Under the pieces are notes generated by a model. It had not been told where the DNA came from and made no database searches. It saw only the letters and a program-made list of their open reading frames with translations. Below, piece by piece: positions 36,974 to 47,256 of a stretch of 64,000 bases of DNA. A program made the position numbers and the translations under genes. Source of the stretch: Bradyrhizobium septentrionale. Its GTDB lineage: Bacteria > Pseudomonadota > Alphaproteobacteria > Rhizobiales > Xanthobacteraceae. The stretch spans positions 248,001 to 312,000 of the forward strand of contig NZ_CP088285.1 in assembly GCF_011516645.4 (NCBI RefSeq), read 5' to 3'. The first letter of the stretch is position 1, and every line of letters begins with the position of its first letter.

Positions 36974-38301
36974 TTCAGCGTCTCGAGGAACCGGACCGGC
37001 TCGCCGAGCGACGGCGTCGTCAGTTCGCCCTGCCACATCACCCGCTTGCCGCGCACGAAGGTGCCGACCGGCCAGCCCTGCACCCTCACGCCGTCATAGG
37101 GCGTCCATCCCGCGCGCGAAGCGACCCATTTGTTGGTGATGGTCTCGCTGCGCTTGAGGTCGACCACGGTGAAGTCGGCGTCATAGCCCGCCGCGATGCG
37201 GCCCTTGCAGGCGATGTTGAACAGCCGTGCCGGCCCCGCGCTGGTGAGATCGACGAACCGAGCCAGCGACAGCCGCCCGGCGTTGACGTGATCGAGCATC
37301 AGCGGCACCAGCGTCTGCACGCCGGTCATGCCCGACGGCGAGGCCGGATAGGTCTTGGCCTTCTCCTCCAGCGTGTGCGGCGCGTGGTCGGAGCCGAGCA
37401 CGTCGATGATGCCCTGCTCGATGCCGTACCAGATGCCGGCGCGGTGATCGGCCGAGCGCACCGGCGGGTTCATCTGCGCCAGCGTGCCGAGCCGCTCGTA
37501 GCATTCCGGCGCGGCCATGGTGAGATGGTGCGGCGTCGCCTCGCAGGAGGCGACATCCTTGTGGTCGCGCAGATACAGGATTTCTTCCTTAGTCGAGATG
37601 TGCAGCACATGGATGCGCTTGCCGGTCTCGCGCGCGAGATTGACCAGACGCTCGGTCGCCATCAGCGCTGCGGTCTCGTCGCGCCACACTGGATGCGAGC
37701 GCGGATCGCCCTCGATGCGCAGCGGCTTCCGCTCGTTGAGGCGGTATTCGTCCTCGGCATGGAACGCGGCGCGGCGCCGGATCACCTGAAAGATCCGCCG
37801 TAGGCTCTCGTCGTCCTCGACCAAGAGCGCGCCGGTAGAGGAGCCGATGAACACCTTGACGCCGGCACAGCCCGGCGCCCGCTCGAGCTCCGGCAGGTCC
37901 TGCACGTTCTCGCGGGTGCCGCCGATGAAGAACGCGAAATCGCAATGCATGCGGTGGTGGCCGCGCTTGATCTTGTCGGTGAACGCCTCTTCGGTGACGG
38001 TCAGCGGGTTGGTGTTCGGCATCTCGAAGACAGCGGTGACCCCGCCCATCACGGCGCTGCGCGAGCCGGTCTCGAGGTCTTCCTTCTGCGTCAGCCCGGG
38101 CTCGCGGAAATGCACCTGGGTGTCCATCACGCCGGGCAGGATGTGCAGGCCCTTGCAGTCGATCACCTCGCCGGCTGAGGCCTGGCCGAGCGAGCCGATC
38201 GCGGCGATGCGGCCGCCCACGATACCGATATCGCGCACGCCCTCGCCGTCCTGATTGACCACGGTGCCGGATTTTAGAATGGTGTCAAAATGCTGATTCA
38301 T
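36967..38301 (-). CDS. pyrC: Dihydroorotase-type amidohydrolase with altered metal motif
   Basis: This 444-residue amidohydrolase matches type I dihydroorotases of pyrimidine synthesis over its length. It has the Lys in GCAGVKVFIGSSTGAL (carbamate site), His in HVLHIST, ASCEATPHHLT, and GSDHAPHT with the catalytic Asp. The metal motif expected as DxHVHFREPG reads DTQVHFREPG, so the first His is replaced by Gln. It is either a variant subgroup or a PyrC/PyrX-like member of altered activity. No pyrB is nearby. It is divergent from ygfZ. Confidence 0.85.
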   Translation of the reverse strand: MNQHFDTILKSGTVVNQDGEGVRDIGIVGGRIAAIGSLGQASAGEVIDCKGLHILPGVMDTQVHFREPGLTQKEDLETGSRSAVMGGVTAVFEMPNTNPLTVTEEAFTDKIKRGHHRMHCDFAFFIGGTRENVQDLPELERAPGCAGVKVFIGSSTGALLVEDDESLRRIFQVIRRRAAFHAEDEYRLNERKPLRIEGDPRSHPVWRDETAALMATERLVNLARETGKRIHVLHISTKEEILYLRDHKDVASCEATPHHLTMAAPECYERLGTLAQMNPPVRSADHRAGIWYGIEQGIIDVLGSDHAPHTLEEKAKTYPASPSGMTGVQTLVPLMLDHVNAGRLSLARFVDLTSAGPARLFNIACKGRIAAGYDADFTVVDLKRSETITNKWVASRAGWTPYDGVRVQGWPVGTFVRGKRVMWQGELTTPSLGEPVRFLETLKQ

Positions 38302-38429
38302 CGGTCCTCGGCGCCCGCTTTCCGCTGTCGCGCGGGCCTTGTTCGGCGCACTCTAGCGCCTTAGCTTGGCAGGGGATATCCGCGGCCTGCGCGTTTCCCA
38401 AGGAACTTGGAAAAGAGCCAATTTTGCGA

Positions 38430-39311
38430 ATGAAAGCAGCGTTTCTTCCGGATCGGGGCGTGGTCAAGGTCTCTGGCGAGGACGCCCGCAACTTCCTCAA
38501 CGGCCTCATCACGACGGATGTCGAGCAGCTGCGGCCGGGGCAGGCGCGGTTTGGCGCGCTGCTGACGCCGCAAGGCAAGATCATCGTCGATTTCCTGATC
38601 ACCGAGATACCCACAGGCCATGGCGGCGGCTTCCTGATCGACGCGCCGCGCCCGCTCGCCAAGGGGCTCGCCGACAAGCTCGGCTTCTACAAGCTGCGCG
38701 CCAAGGTCGTGGTCGAGAACCTCTCCGACAGTCTCGGCGTGCTGGCAGCCTGGGGTGGCGAGCCGGCGGCGATCCCCGATCTCGCCTTCGCCGATCCGCG
38801 CAACCCGGCGCTCGGCTGGCGCATCCTGATCCCGCAAGATCTGACGCAGAAGCTCGCTGATCTGATCGGCGCCGATCTCGTCGACGATAGCGCCTATGAG
38901 GCGCACCGGATCGCGACCGGCGTGCCGCGCGGCGGGCTCGACTTCATGTATGGCGACGCCTTCCCGCACGAGACCAACATGGACCGCCTCAACGGCGTCG
39001 ATTTCGACAAGGGCTGCTATGTCGGCCAGGAGGTGGTGTCGCGCATGCAGCACCGCGGCACGGCGCGCACCCGCACGGTGAAGATCATTCTCGACGGCCC
39101 CTCCCCCGAGGCCGGCGCGACAATCCTCGCCGGCGACAAGCAGGTCGGCACCATCGGCTCGACCGCCGGCGAGAAAGGCCTCGCGCTGGTCCGCATCGAC
39201 CGCGTCGCCGATGCGCTCGACGCCGGCCTGCCGCTGACAGCGGGCGGGCTCGCGCTTCACCTCGCCGAGCCGGGCTCTGTCCGCATCACACCCAAGCAGA
39301 CCGTCGCATGA
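38430..39311 (+). CDS. ygfZ: Folate-binding protein YgfZ (iron-sulfur cluster maintenance)
   Basis: This 293-residue protein is of the GcvT-like family that uses folate to help assemble or repair iron-sulfur enzymes. The signature K-G-C-Y-V-G-Q-E is intact within DKGCYVGQEVVSRMQHRG. ATG at 38430 is chosen over TTG at 38424. The stop overlaps the tag gene start by four bases (ATGA). It heads an operon with a DNA glycosylase and an HD hydrolase. Confidence 0.93.
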   Translation: MKAAFLPDRGVVKVSGEDARNFLNGLITTDVEQLRPGQARFGALLTPQGKIIVDFLITEIPTGHGGGFLIDAPRPLAKGLADKLGFYKLRAKVVVENLSDSLGVLAAWGGEPAAIPDLAFADPRNPALGWRILIPQDLTQKLADLIGADLVDDSAYEAHRIATGVPRGGLDFMYGDAFPHETNMDRLNGVDFDKGCYVGQEVVSRMQHRGTARTRTVKIILDGPSPEAGATILAGDKQVGTIGSTAGEKGLALVRIDRVADALDAGLPLTAGGLALHLAEPGSVRITPKQTVA

Positions 39312-39934
39312 GCCGTACCGCGCAACTGCATCCCGACGGCAAGACGCGCTGCCCCTGGCCGGGCGAGGACGCGTTCTACGTCGCCTATCACGACAATGAA
39401 TGGGGCGTGCCTGAGTATGACGACCGCGCGCTCTATGAAAAGCTGATCCTCGACGGCTTCCAGGCCGGCCTGTCCTGGATCACGATCCTGCGCAAGCGCG
39501 AGAATTTCCGCAAAGCCTTCGACGATTTCCAGCCCGAGAAGATCGCGCGCTACAACGCCAAGAAGGTGCACGTGCTGATGAACGACGCCGGCATCGTCCG
39601 CAACCGCGCCAAGATCGAAGGCGCGGTGGCGAGTGCGAAGGGCTATCTCGAGATCATGGAGAAAGGTCCCGGCTTCTCGAAATTCCTCTGGGACTTCGTC
39701 GACGGCAAGCCGAAGGTCAATCAGTTCAAGACCACGGCAAGCGTGCCGGCCTCGACGCCGGTGTCGATCAAGGTCTCCAAGGAGCTCGGCGGACGCGGCT
39801 TCAAGTTCGTCGGCCCGACCATCGTCTACGCATTCATGCAGGCGACCGGCATGGTCAACGATCACCTCGTCACCTGCTTCTGCCATGAGGCCTGCAGCGG
39901 GAAACTCCGCACACCGCGGCTCAAGACGAAATGA
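39308..39934 (+). CDS. tag: DNA-3-methyladenine glycosylase I
   Basis: This 208-residue repair enzyme excises 3-methyladenine from alkylated DNA. The segments CPWPGEDAFYVAYHDNEWGVP and FQAGLSWITILRKRENFRKAF and the zinc ligands of CFCHEAC near the end match Tag. It overlaps both neighbours by four bases (ATGA), indicating coupled translation of ygfZ, tag and the HD gene. Confidence 0.96.
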   Translation: MSRTAQLHPDGKTRCPWPGEDAFYVAYHDNEWGVPEYDDRALYEKLILDGFQAGLSWITILRKRENFRKAFDDFQPEKIARYNAKKVHVLMNDAGIVRNRAKIEGAVASAKGYLEIMEKGPGFSKFLWDFVDGKPKVNQFKTTASVPASTPVSIKVSKELGGRGFKFVGPTIVYAFMQATGMVNDHLVTCFCHEACSGKLRTPRLKTK

Positions 39935-40542
39935 CTGCGCGTAACTCGACGGAGACCGCCCGCGCCTGGCAGCGGATGTTGTCCGGACGCCGGCTCGACC
40001 TGCTCGATCCGTCGCCGCTCGACATCGAGATCGTCGACATCGCGCATGGACTGGCGCGGGTCGCGCGCTGGAACGGACAGACCAGCGGTGCGCACATCTT
40101 CTCGGTGGCTCAGCACACGCTGCTCGTCGAAGCCGTGATGCGCCAGCAGACGCCGCGCGTCGACATCCGCGTGCGGCTTGCCGCACTGCTGCATGACGCA
40201 CCGGAATATGTCATCGGCGACATGATCTCGCCGTTCAAGGCGGTGCTCGCCGGCGAATACAAGGCGGTGGAGAAGCGGCTGCTGTCGGCGATCCACATCC
40301 GCTTCGGCTTGCCTGCCGTGCTGGCGGATGAAATCACCCAGCAGATCAAGGCCGCCGATCGCGGCGCGGCCTATCTCGAGGCGACGCATCTGGCGGGATT
40401 TTCGCAGGCCGAAGCCAAGCGGCTGTTCGGCCGCGATCCGGAATTGCCGGAGGCGACCGAGCGCGACTATCTAACGCCGTGGACCGCAGCGAGGGCCGAA
40501 AAGCAGTTCCTCGAGCGTTTCAAGGCATTGCACGCGTCGTAG
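39931..40542 (+). CDS. HD family phosphohydrolase (YfbR-like)
   Basis: This 203-residue protein has the metal-binding HD pattern (His in FSVAQHTLLV, His-Asp in LLHDAPEYVIGD and the later Asp in KAADRGA). The YfbR family removes phosphate from deoxynucleoside 5'-monophosphates. The segment DPSPLDIEIVDIAHGLARVARW is typical of the Rhizobiales subgroup. It is last in the ygfZ-tag operon. A nucleotide-pool role is the family-based inference. Confidence 0.88.
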   Translation: MTARNSTETARAWQRMLSGRRLDLLDPSPLDIEIVDIAHGLARVARWNGQTSGAHIFSVAQHTLLVEAVMRQQTPRVDIRVRLAALLHDAPEYVIGDMISPFKAVLAGEYKAVEKRLLSAIHIRFGLPAVLADEITQQIKAADRGAAYLEATHLAGFSQAEAKRLFGRDPELPEATERDYLTPWTAARAEKQFLERFKALHAS

Positions 40543-40610
40543 GCGCGGCACCGCGGAACGTGCCGCCGGTTGCGGCGCAAAACGAGGCGCGGGCATGGCG
40601 CCGCCCGCCT

Positions 40611-40638
40611 TTGCCCACCCGGGAGCAGCCGTTATAAT
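40611..40638 (+). promoter_or_regulatory. Candidate sigma-70 promoter
   Basis: TTGCCC (40611-40616) and a perfect TATAAT (40633-40638) are 16 bases apart. They lie 29 bases before the start codon of the phosphatase gene at 40667. This is one of very few consensus -10 boxes visible in this GC-rich window. Confidence 0.6.
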
Positions 40639-40666
40639 CGGACGCCCCCGATACCCAAGGACCATC

Positions 40667-41173
40667 ATGCTTCACGTCTGCTCGCTCGCCACGCTCTCCG
40701 ACACGGTTCGTGCCACCGGCGCCAGCCATGTGCTGACCGTGATGGCCAATGTCGACCAAGTGCAGCGGCCGCCCTCCGTGCTGCCGGCCAACCATCTGAA
40801 AGTGTCGATGGACGACATCATCGAGCAGATGGACGGGTTCGTGGCGCCCAACGAGACGCATATCGAGAAGGTGCTGACCTTCGTACGCGGCTGGGATCGC
40901 CGCGCACCGATGGTGGTGCATTGCTACGCCGGCATCAGCCGTTCGACCGCGAGCGCATTTGTCACCGTCTGCGCGCTCAATCCGCACCGCGACGAAATGT
41001 CCATCGCCCGGCTGATCCGCGAGGCCTCGCCGATCGCGGCGCCCAACCGGCTGATCGTCAGCCTCGCCGACAAGGCGCTGGGACGCGAGGGCCGGATGCT
41101 GCGCGCGCTCGATGCGATGGGCCCCGGCAGCATGAGCGTCGAAGGCCGCCCCTTCCACATCAACCTGGAATAG
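40667..41173 (+). CDS. Tyrosine phosphatase family protein
   Basis: This 168-residue protein carries the dual-specificity phosphatase loop HCYAGISRSTA with the catalytic Cys and Arg of CX5R. A general acid region lies before it (KVSMDDIIEQMDG). It probably dephosphorylates a tyrosine or a small phosphorylated molecule. ATG at 40667 follows CAAGGACCATC, and a consensus promoter precedes it. Confidence 0.88.
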   Translation: MLHVCSLATLSDTVRATGASHVLTVMANVDQVQRPPSVLPANHLKVSMDDIIEQMDGFVAPNETHIEKVLTFVRGWDRRAPMVVHCYAGISRSTASAFVTVCALNPHRDEMSIARLIREASPIAAPNRLIVSLADKALGREGRMLRALDAMGPGSMSVEGRPFHINLE

Positions 41174-41284
41174 CACGAACGGGCCACGCCGGATCGCTTG
41201 AACTTCCGGTCCTCCCAACTGCACTACTAGGTTGCGACGGGCGGCCGGCTGGCCGATGGTCCGGCGCGTCCTGCCGGAGGCCCG

Positions 41285-44005
41285 ATGTTCGATTCGCCGT
41301 TCGATTTCCTCACCCTCGTCCTCGCTATCGTCGCGCTTATTTTCGCGCGCCAGGCGCTGGGCCGGATCGCGCTGCTGCAGCGCCGGCTGGACAAGATCGA
41401 GGCCGCAGGCGTAGCCGCCGCCCGGACCGCCATGCCGCCGCCCTTGGCCCCGCTGCAGGAGTTCGAGCAGACGCTCCCGGCGGCACCTCCGATCGCGCCG
41501 CCACCGCTCCCCGAGGCTGTACCGAGCGAGCCGGACGCGCAGCCAGAGCCGGCCGCGGATGCTGCGAGCGCCGCGCCACCGCCGCTGCCGCAACCCCCGC
41601 CCGCGCCGGAGCCAACGCCCGGCTTCGAGGAGACGCTCGGCACGCGCTGGGTGGTGTGGATCGGCGGCCTGACGCTCGCGCTCGGCGGCTTCTTCATGGT
41701 GCGTTACTCGATCGAGGCCGGGCTGCTCGGCCCCGGCGTGCGCACGATGCTCGGCGGATTGTTTGCGCTGGCACTGCTCGGCGCCGGTGAATGGACCCGG
41801 CGCAAGGAAAGCATCTCCAACATCGCGGCGCTGCCGATCGCCAACATTCCGGCGATCCTCACCGCCGCCGGCACCGCAGTGGCATTCGCCACCGTCTATG
41901 CCGCCTACGCGCTGTACGACTTCCTGGCACCGGCAACCGCCTTCATCCTGCTCGGCATGGTCGCGCTCGGCACGCTCGCGGTCGCGCTGCTGCACGGGCC
42001 GGCACTGGCCGGGCTCGGCATCGTCGGCGCCTTCGTCACACCGATCCTGGTCTCATCGGACAAGCCCGACTTCTGGTCGCTCTACATCTATCTCGCCGTC
42101 GTCACCGCCGCATCCTTCGGCCTCGCCCGCATCCGGCTGTGGCGCTGGCTTGCGGTGACGACGATCGCCTTCGCACTGCTGTGGACCTTCCCGTGCCTGC
42201 AATGCGGGCCAGAGATGATCGCGCCGCACGTCTTCCACGTCATCGCGGGCTTCGTGCTGGCGGCGCTGCTCGTGGTCTGCGGCTTCATGTTTGGCCCCGA
42301 CGGCGATGGCGAAGAGATCGAGCCGATCTCGTCGGGATCGCTCGCGGCCTATCTGTTCGGCGCCATGCTGATCGTGCTCAGCAGCGCCCACGCCGACATC
42401 GCGATGATCGGCTTCGCGCTGCTCACAGCCGGCAGCCTGCTCGTCGCCTGGCGCGCGCCGGCTGCGACCCGTGCGATCGGCGCCGCGTCACTCTTTGTCT
42501 TCATCGTGTTCGGCGAATGGGCGGTGCGTCGCAACGTCGACATGCTGGTGCTGCCGGGCGGTGCGATCCCCGGCATCGGCCCGTCCGCGACCGACGGTTC
42601 GGTCTCGCTGCATCTCGTCACCGCGGCGCTGTTCGCAGCCGCGTTCGGCATCGCCGGCTTCCTCGCGCAACTGCGTTTTGCCACCACGAAGGTCACGGTG
42701 ACCTGGGCCGCGGCGGCGGTGTTCACGCCGGTCGCGCTCCTGGTCGCGCTCTATGCGCGCATCGCGCATCTCGACCGCTCGATCCCGTTCGCGATCCTCG
42801 CCGTGCTGCTGGCGGCGGCCTACGCGGCCGCGACCGAGGCGCTGACCCGGCGCGGCGAGCGGCCGGAGCTGTCGCCCTCGATCGCACTGTCGGCGACCGG
42901 CGCGCTCGCCTCGCTGGCGCTTGCGCTGACCTTCGCGCTCGACAAGGGCTAGCTCACCATCGCGCTGGCGCTGGTGTCGATGGGCACGGCATGGCTCTCG
43001 GTGCAGCGGCCGATCCCGTTCCTGCGCTGGCTCGCTGCGATCCTGGCCGGCATCGTGGTGCTGCGCATCGGCTACGAGCCGCGGATCGCCGGCGATGCCG
43101 TCGGCACCACGCCGATCTTCAACTGGCTGCTGTGGGGCTATGGCGTCCCGGCGCTGTCGTTCTGGGCGGCAAGCCATTTCCTGCGCCGCAATGGCGACGA
43201 CGTCCCGCTGCGGATCATCGAATCCGCCGCGATCCTGTTCACCGTGCTGCTCGCCTTCATGGAGATCCGTCACGCGGTCAATGGCGGCGATGTCTATCGC
43301 GATAGCGCCGGCCTGACCGAGGTCGCGCTGCAGGTCGGCGTGACGCTCGCGATGGCGATCGGGCTGGAGCGGCTGCGCCTGCGCACCGGCAGCATCGTCC
43401 ACAATGTCGGCGCGGTCCTGCTCACTGCCTTCGCCGGGCTCGCCAGCGTGTTTGGGCTGCTGTTCCTGGAGAATCCGATGCTGTGGGCGCATGACGTCGG
43501 CGGCAGCTTCATCAATCTGCTGCTGCTCGGCTATGCGCTGCCGGCCGTGCTGGCGCTGCTGCTGTCCTACGCGGTGGCGGGCCAACGTCCCGCGGCATAC
43601 GCCAACACGATCGCAGCCGGCGCGCTGATCCTCGCGCTCGCTTACGTGACGCTCGAGATCCGTAGGCTCTATCACGGACCGGTGCTGGCGCGCGGCGCGA
43701 CCACAGGCGCGGAGCAATATACCTATTCGATCGCCTGGCTGATGTTCGGCGTCGCGCTGCTCGGCATTGGCATCGTGGTCAATTCGGAGCGGGCGCGGCT
43801 CGCGTCCGCTGCCGTGATCGGGCTGACGATCCTGAAGGCATTCCTGGTCGACATGTCGACACTGACCGGTGTCTACCGGGCGCTGTCGTTCATGTGCCTT
43901 GGCATCGTGCTGGTCGCGATCGGCTGGCTGTACCAGCGGATCCTGTTTCGCAGGCGGGCCGTCGCCGCAGCGCCGCCCCCGCCTGTTCCGCAAGCGGGGG
44001 GATAA
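41285..44005 (+). pseudogene. DUF2339 membrane protein interrupted by an in-frame amber codon
   Basis: One frame of 907 codons runs from ATG 41285 (after GGAGGCCCG) to 44005, but codon 556 (42950-42952) is TAG. Before it lie a membrane helix, a Pro-rich linker (about residues 48-118) and many membrane helices ending FALDKG. After it the same frame continues with LTIALALVSMGTAW and about ten more helices. Full-length homologues have Trp at the corresponding KGWLT site, consistent with TGG to TAG. DUF2339 proteins are large multi-spanning proteins of unknown role. The gene may be a recent pseudogene, two half-proteins, a read-through product or a base error. Confidence 0.82.
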
Positions 44006-44009
44006 GGCA

Positions 44010-45770
44010 TCACGCCGCGCGAATCGTCCTGAGGAAGTTCGCGACCTCGAGTTTGAGGCGCTGGCTATCGCCCGACAGCGATCGTGCGGCCCCCAAGACC
44101 TGCGAGGAGGCGGAGCCCGTCTCGGTTGCGCCGTGCTGAACGTCGGTGATGTTGGCTGAAACCTGCTCGGTGCCGTGCGCGGCCTGCTGCACGTTGCGCG
44201 ATATTTCCTGCGTTGCCGCGCCCTGCTCTTCTACAGCTGCAGCGATAGCCGAGGAGATTTCCGCCAGACGCTCGATCGTGCCACTGATCTGTTCGATAGC
44301 CTTGACCGATTCCTGCGTCGCCACCTGGATGCTGGAGATCTGTTGTCCGATTTCACCGGTCGCCTTCGCCGTCTGCTCGGCCAGCGCCTTCACTTCGGAA
44401 GCAACCACGGCGAAGCCGCGGCCGGCCTCGCCTGCACGTGCGGCCTCGATAGTCGCATTCAACGCAAGGAGATTGGTCTGGCCGGCAATGGTGCTGATCA
44501 GCTCGACGACATCACCGATCCGGGTCGCGGCTTTCGACAACTCGCTGACGCGATCGTTGGTGACGTGCGCTTGACCGACAGCATCGCTGGCCATGCGCGC
44601 CGATTCCTGGACCTGGCGGCTGATCTCGCTGACCGAAGACGACAATTCCTCGGTCGCCGACGCCACCGACTGCACGTTCGCAGAGGCCTCCCCTGAGGCC
44701 GCGGCCACCACTGTGGCGCGTTCCTGCGCCCGTTCGGCAGTCGACGTCAGCGTGCCCGCGGAAGCCTCGAGTTCGGTCGATGCCGAGGAGACGGTCTCGA
44801 TGATCTCGCCGACCGCGCCTTCGAACGCGTCGGCGAGCTTGAACATCTCCGCCTTGCGCCGTTCCGCCGTGAGTTCATCCTGCTTGACCTTGGCCGCCGT
44901 CTCGTCGCGGGCCTTCTGCTCGGACATAAGCTTGAACCTCTCCACCGCGTCGGCCACGCCGCCTACTTCGTCCTTGCGGCCGAGCCCCGGAAGGACCACG
45001 CCAAGATTGCCGCCGGCGAGCTCTTTCATCGCAACCGTCAAGGCGCGTATCGGGCGGACCACCGTGAACAGCGAGAAAAACCAGCTCGCGATCAGCAGCA
45101 ACGCAACACCGCTGCCAACCGAGAACAAGGTACGTTCGACCGAAGCTTCCTCCGCCTCGGCGGCCGACCGCGCATCTTCGCTGCGGTGCCTGGCGAACTC
45201 GGCAATCTTCTCGGCGTTACTCTCGGTTTCGACATTGATAGGAAGGGTCACATCCTTGCGGATCTGCGCGATCTGATCCGCGAACCTGGAGAGCTGCGCC
45301 GCCGTTTCCGGATTGGCGTCGCCCGCGACCCGCTTCGCTTCCAGATCGATGGTTCGCCTGCGCAGGACCTCGAGCTGTCCCTTGCCCTTGTCGAACGCCT
45401 CGATCAAAACCGGAATCCGTGCGATCCGCTGACCGTTCTCGGGCGATTTGGACAATCGCGCCATCTCTCCGGCATATTTGAGCGCCGAGGTCTTGCGTTG
45501 CAGAAAAACTTCATCGGCCTTTTGCAGCTCAGCTTCCGATCCTGCGAGCAGGATGTCGCGGACTGCCATCTGCATGCCGCGCAACTCTGCCATGGTGGCG
45601 GCTGCATCGCCGACGATGGCTTGCTGCCCAGCGGCATACAACGTCACCTTGCGAATATCAGCGGCGCCAGTCATCTGCAGAAAGATCATCAACCCGACCA
45701 ACAGCACGGCCGCTATCGACGTGATCGCAAGCTTTGTCCCGATACGCATGTCCTGAATAAATCGTGTCAC
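44010..45770 (-). CDS. Methyl-accepting chemotaxis protein
   Basis: This 586-residue chemoreceptor has a first membrane helix (about residues 12-30), a helical periplasmic sensor, a second helix (about 195-217), a HAMP domain and a long coiled signalling domain. The hairpin tip is [20 protein letters not shown], which contacts CheA and CheW. GTG at 45770 follows GGAGAGCTCC and begins the residues [10 protein letters not shown]. Upstream codons in frame lack membrane character. The ligand is unknown and no che genes are adjacent. Confidence 0.93.
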   Translation of the reverse strand: MTRFIQDMRIGTKLAITSIAAVLLVGLMIFLQMTGAADIRKVTLYAAGQQAIVGDAAATMAELRGMQMAVRDILLAGSEAELQKADEVFLQRKTSALKYAGEMARLSKSPENGQRIARIPVLIEAFDKGKGQLEVLRRRTIDLEAKRVAGDANPETAAQLSRFADQIAQIRKDVTLPINVETESNAEKIAEFARHRSEDARSAAEAEEASVERTLFSVGSGVALLLIASWFFSLFTVVRPIRALTVAMKELAGGNLGVVLPGLGRKDEVGGVADAVERFKLMSEQKARDETAAKVKQDELTAERRKAEMFKLADAFEGAVGEIIETVSSASTELEASAGTLTSTAERAQERATVVAAASGEASANVQSVASATEELSSSVSEISRQVQESARMASDAVGQAHVTNDRVSELSKAATRIGDVVELISTIAGQTNLLALNATIEAARAGEAGRGFAVVASEVKALAEQTAKATGEIGQQISSIQVATQESVKAIEQISGTIERLAEISSAIAAAVEEQGAATQEISRNVQQAAHGTEQVSANITDVQHGATETGSASSQVLGAARSLSGDSQRLKLEVANFLRTIRAA

Positions 45771-46101
45771 GGAGCTCTCCGAACGACAGGTGCATTTCCG
45801 ACGCGATTCCAACCGCCCGTGCGAGGGGGCGAGTGCGGCATAATGTGGCACGCTGCTCGATGTTTGGTTAACACAGCCTCCGTAAGACTACCGGCGCCGA
45901 CGATGGGATGCCTGAAGAACGAACGCAGTGCGATTGAGTTGGAAAAAGCGACGCGCCCAGGTAGCCGCGAGCGTTGGGAAGTGAACACCAAAGTCGCGGG
46001 TCAGGGTGTCTGGCGAGACGACCAGCTGGGTGACGGCGAGGCAAGGCGACGGACTCGCGGCTCACTTGAGGGTGAACGCATGCGCCACGCCACGAGGAGA
46101 A
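45771..46101. other. 331-base intergenic stretch
   Basis: No supported gene, repeat or hairpin was seen. It contains the promoter of the chemoreceptor gene and the 3' region of the leftward DUF6894 gene. Confidence 0.4.
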
Positions 46102-46335
46102 TTAGTCGACGGACTCGGCGACCAGGCGAATCCTGAACACCGGCTTTCTGCCCTCGTCGAGCAGCTCCATGTGCCATTCGCTGTTCTGCTTCAGATTGCG
46201 CGAAATGCTGCCGAGGAAATTGCCGCAGACCTTGGTCATCTCGGCCCAGGCCACATCACGGCTTTCAAACTCCGTCGCGTGGTCGGACGCGCCAGCGTAA
46301 TCGCCGTCACTGATCCGGAAAAAATACTGCGCCAT
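46102..46335 (-). CDS. DUF6894 family small protein
   Basis: This 77-residue protein starts AQYFFRISDGDYAGASDH and continues with a helix (DVAWAEMTKVCGNFLG) and a final beta strand (RKPVFRIRLVAE). This is the compact pattern of DUF6894 proteins, which are numerous in Bradyrhizobium and of unknown role. ATG at 46335 is preferred because the family starts MA(R/Q)YFF. No partner gene is evident. Confidence 0.8.
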   Translation of the reverse strand: MAQYFFRISDGDYAGASDHATEFESRDVAWAEMTKVCGNFLGSISRNLKQNSEWHMELLDEGRKPVFRIRLVAESVD

Positions 46336-46490
46336 ATGACTACTCAAAATCGGAGCCCCCACATCCCGCCCCTATCGGCGAACGCTGGGTATTGAGTAGA
46401 TAACAACGCGTGGCGACCGCCATCCGTATGACTACGGCTTGGCGGCGCTATTCCCGTTAACGCGCAGATGAAACGTTGGTCAGCAGAGCG

Positions 46491-47069
46491 TTAGTCGGTG
46501 GAGCGGCGCAACTCCGGCGCGCTCTCGACCTTGGCGGGTTCGGCCTTGACCGGCTCGAGCTTTGCGCTTCCGACCTGCGGCGTCTCTACGCGCGACACTT
46601 CAGTCTGCGAGGCATCCGCGGATCGGGTGCGCGGGTGCAGCGAGCGCGGCCGCGCCACCGCGCGCGCCATCAGCATCTGCTGGCCGCCCTGGTGGCGGAA
46701 TTCGCAATAGGCGAAGCCCATGCCGGAGACCGAGCCACGGAACGAGCGCTCGTCCTGCTTGTCGAGGTTGAAGCACGGCTCGAACGGAATGCCTTTCAGC
46801 GACGCGCAAACGCTCTGGCCGCGGATCTGCAGCGTATTGCCGGGCAGGCGCACATGGCGGATCGGACCGGAGCCGGAGAACTGGACCGAGCCAGCCGCGC
46901 CCATGTCGTCGAGGATGCGGCCGGCGCCGCGCGTGCCATCGAAACAGGTGAAGGCGAATACCTTGCCCGCGACGAACTTGCGGGCCTCATCGGCGTTCAT
47001 CATGCCTGCGAACGCCGGCACGACCATTGCCCCGGCCGTGACGGCCCCCAACACCAAACGCGCAAGCAT
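46491..47069 (-). CDS. Secreted hypothetical protein
   Basis: This 192-residue protein has a signal peptide (residues 1-21, ending AFAG). Its domain of about 110 residues has four cysteines (in AFTCFDG, QSVCASL, EPCFNL and AYCEFRH) and the segment GTRGAGRILDDMGAAGSVQF. A Ser/Val/Lys/Pro-rich tail follows. ATG at 47069 follows GGAGTAGCTC. The family is not recognised; the layout suggests a small exported protein with disulfide bonds. Confidence 0.75.
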   Translation of the reverse strand: MLARLVLGAVTAGAMVVPAFAGMMNADEARKFVAGKVFAFTCFDGTRGAGRILDDMGAAGSVQFSGSGPIRHVRLPGNTLQIRGQSVCASLKGIPFEPCFNLDKQDERSFRGSVSGMGFAYCEFRHQGGQQMLMARAVARPRSLHPRTRSADASQTEVSRVETPQVGSAKLEPVKAEPAKVESAPELRRSTD

Positions 47070-47256
47070 GAGCTACTCCACTTACGAGCGCGGGCACCCG
47101 CTCCTTGTTGAGCATGATCCCCGCAACCGACGCTTCTCGACGTCTGCGCGAGGAAACCCGGCCCCCCGGGATCATGCTGCAAGTCTCTTTACCCGCTGCT
47201 TACCATACCAACCGTGGCAACATTGGAGCAGCTTGGTTGGTAAAGTCTGAACGTCC

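Noticed and set aside
45186..46136. A 316-codon plus-strand frame overlapping the chemoreceptor
   Set aside because: It is antisense to the chemoreceptor and runs into non-coding sequence.
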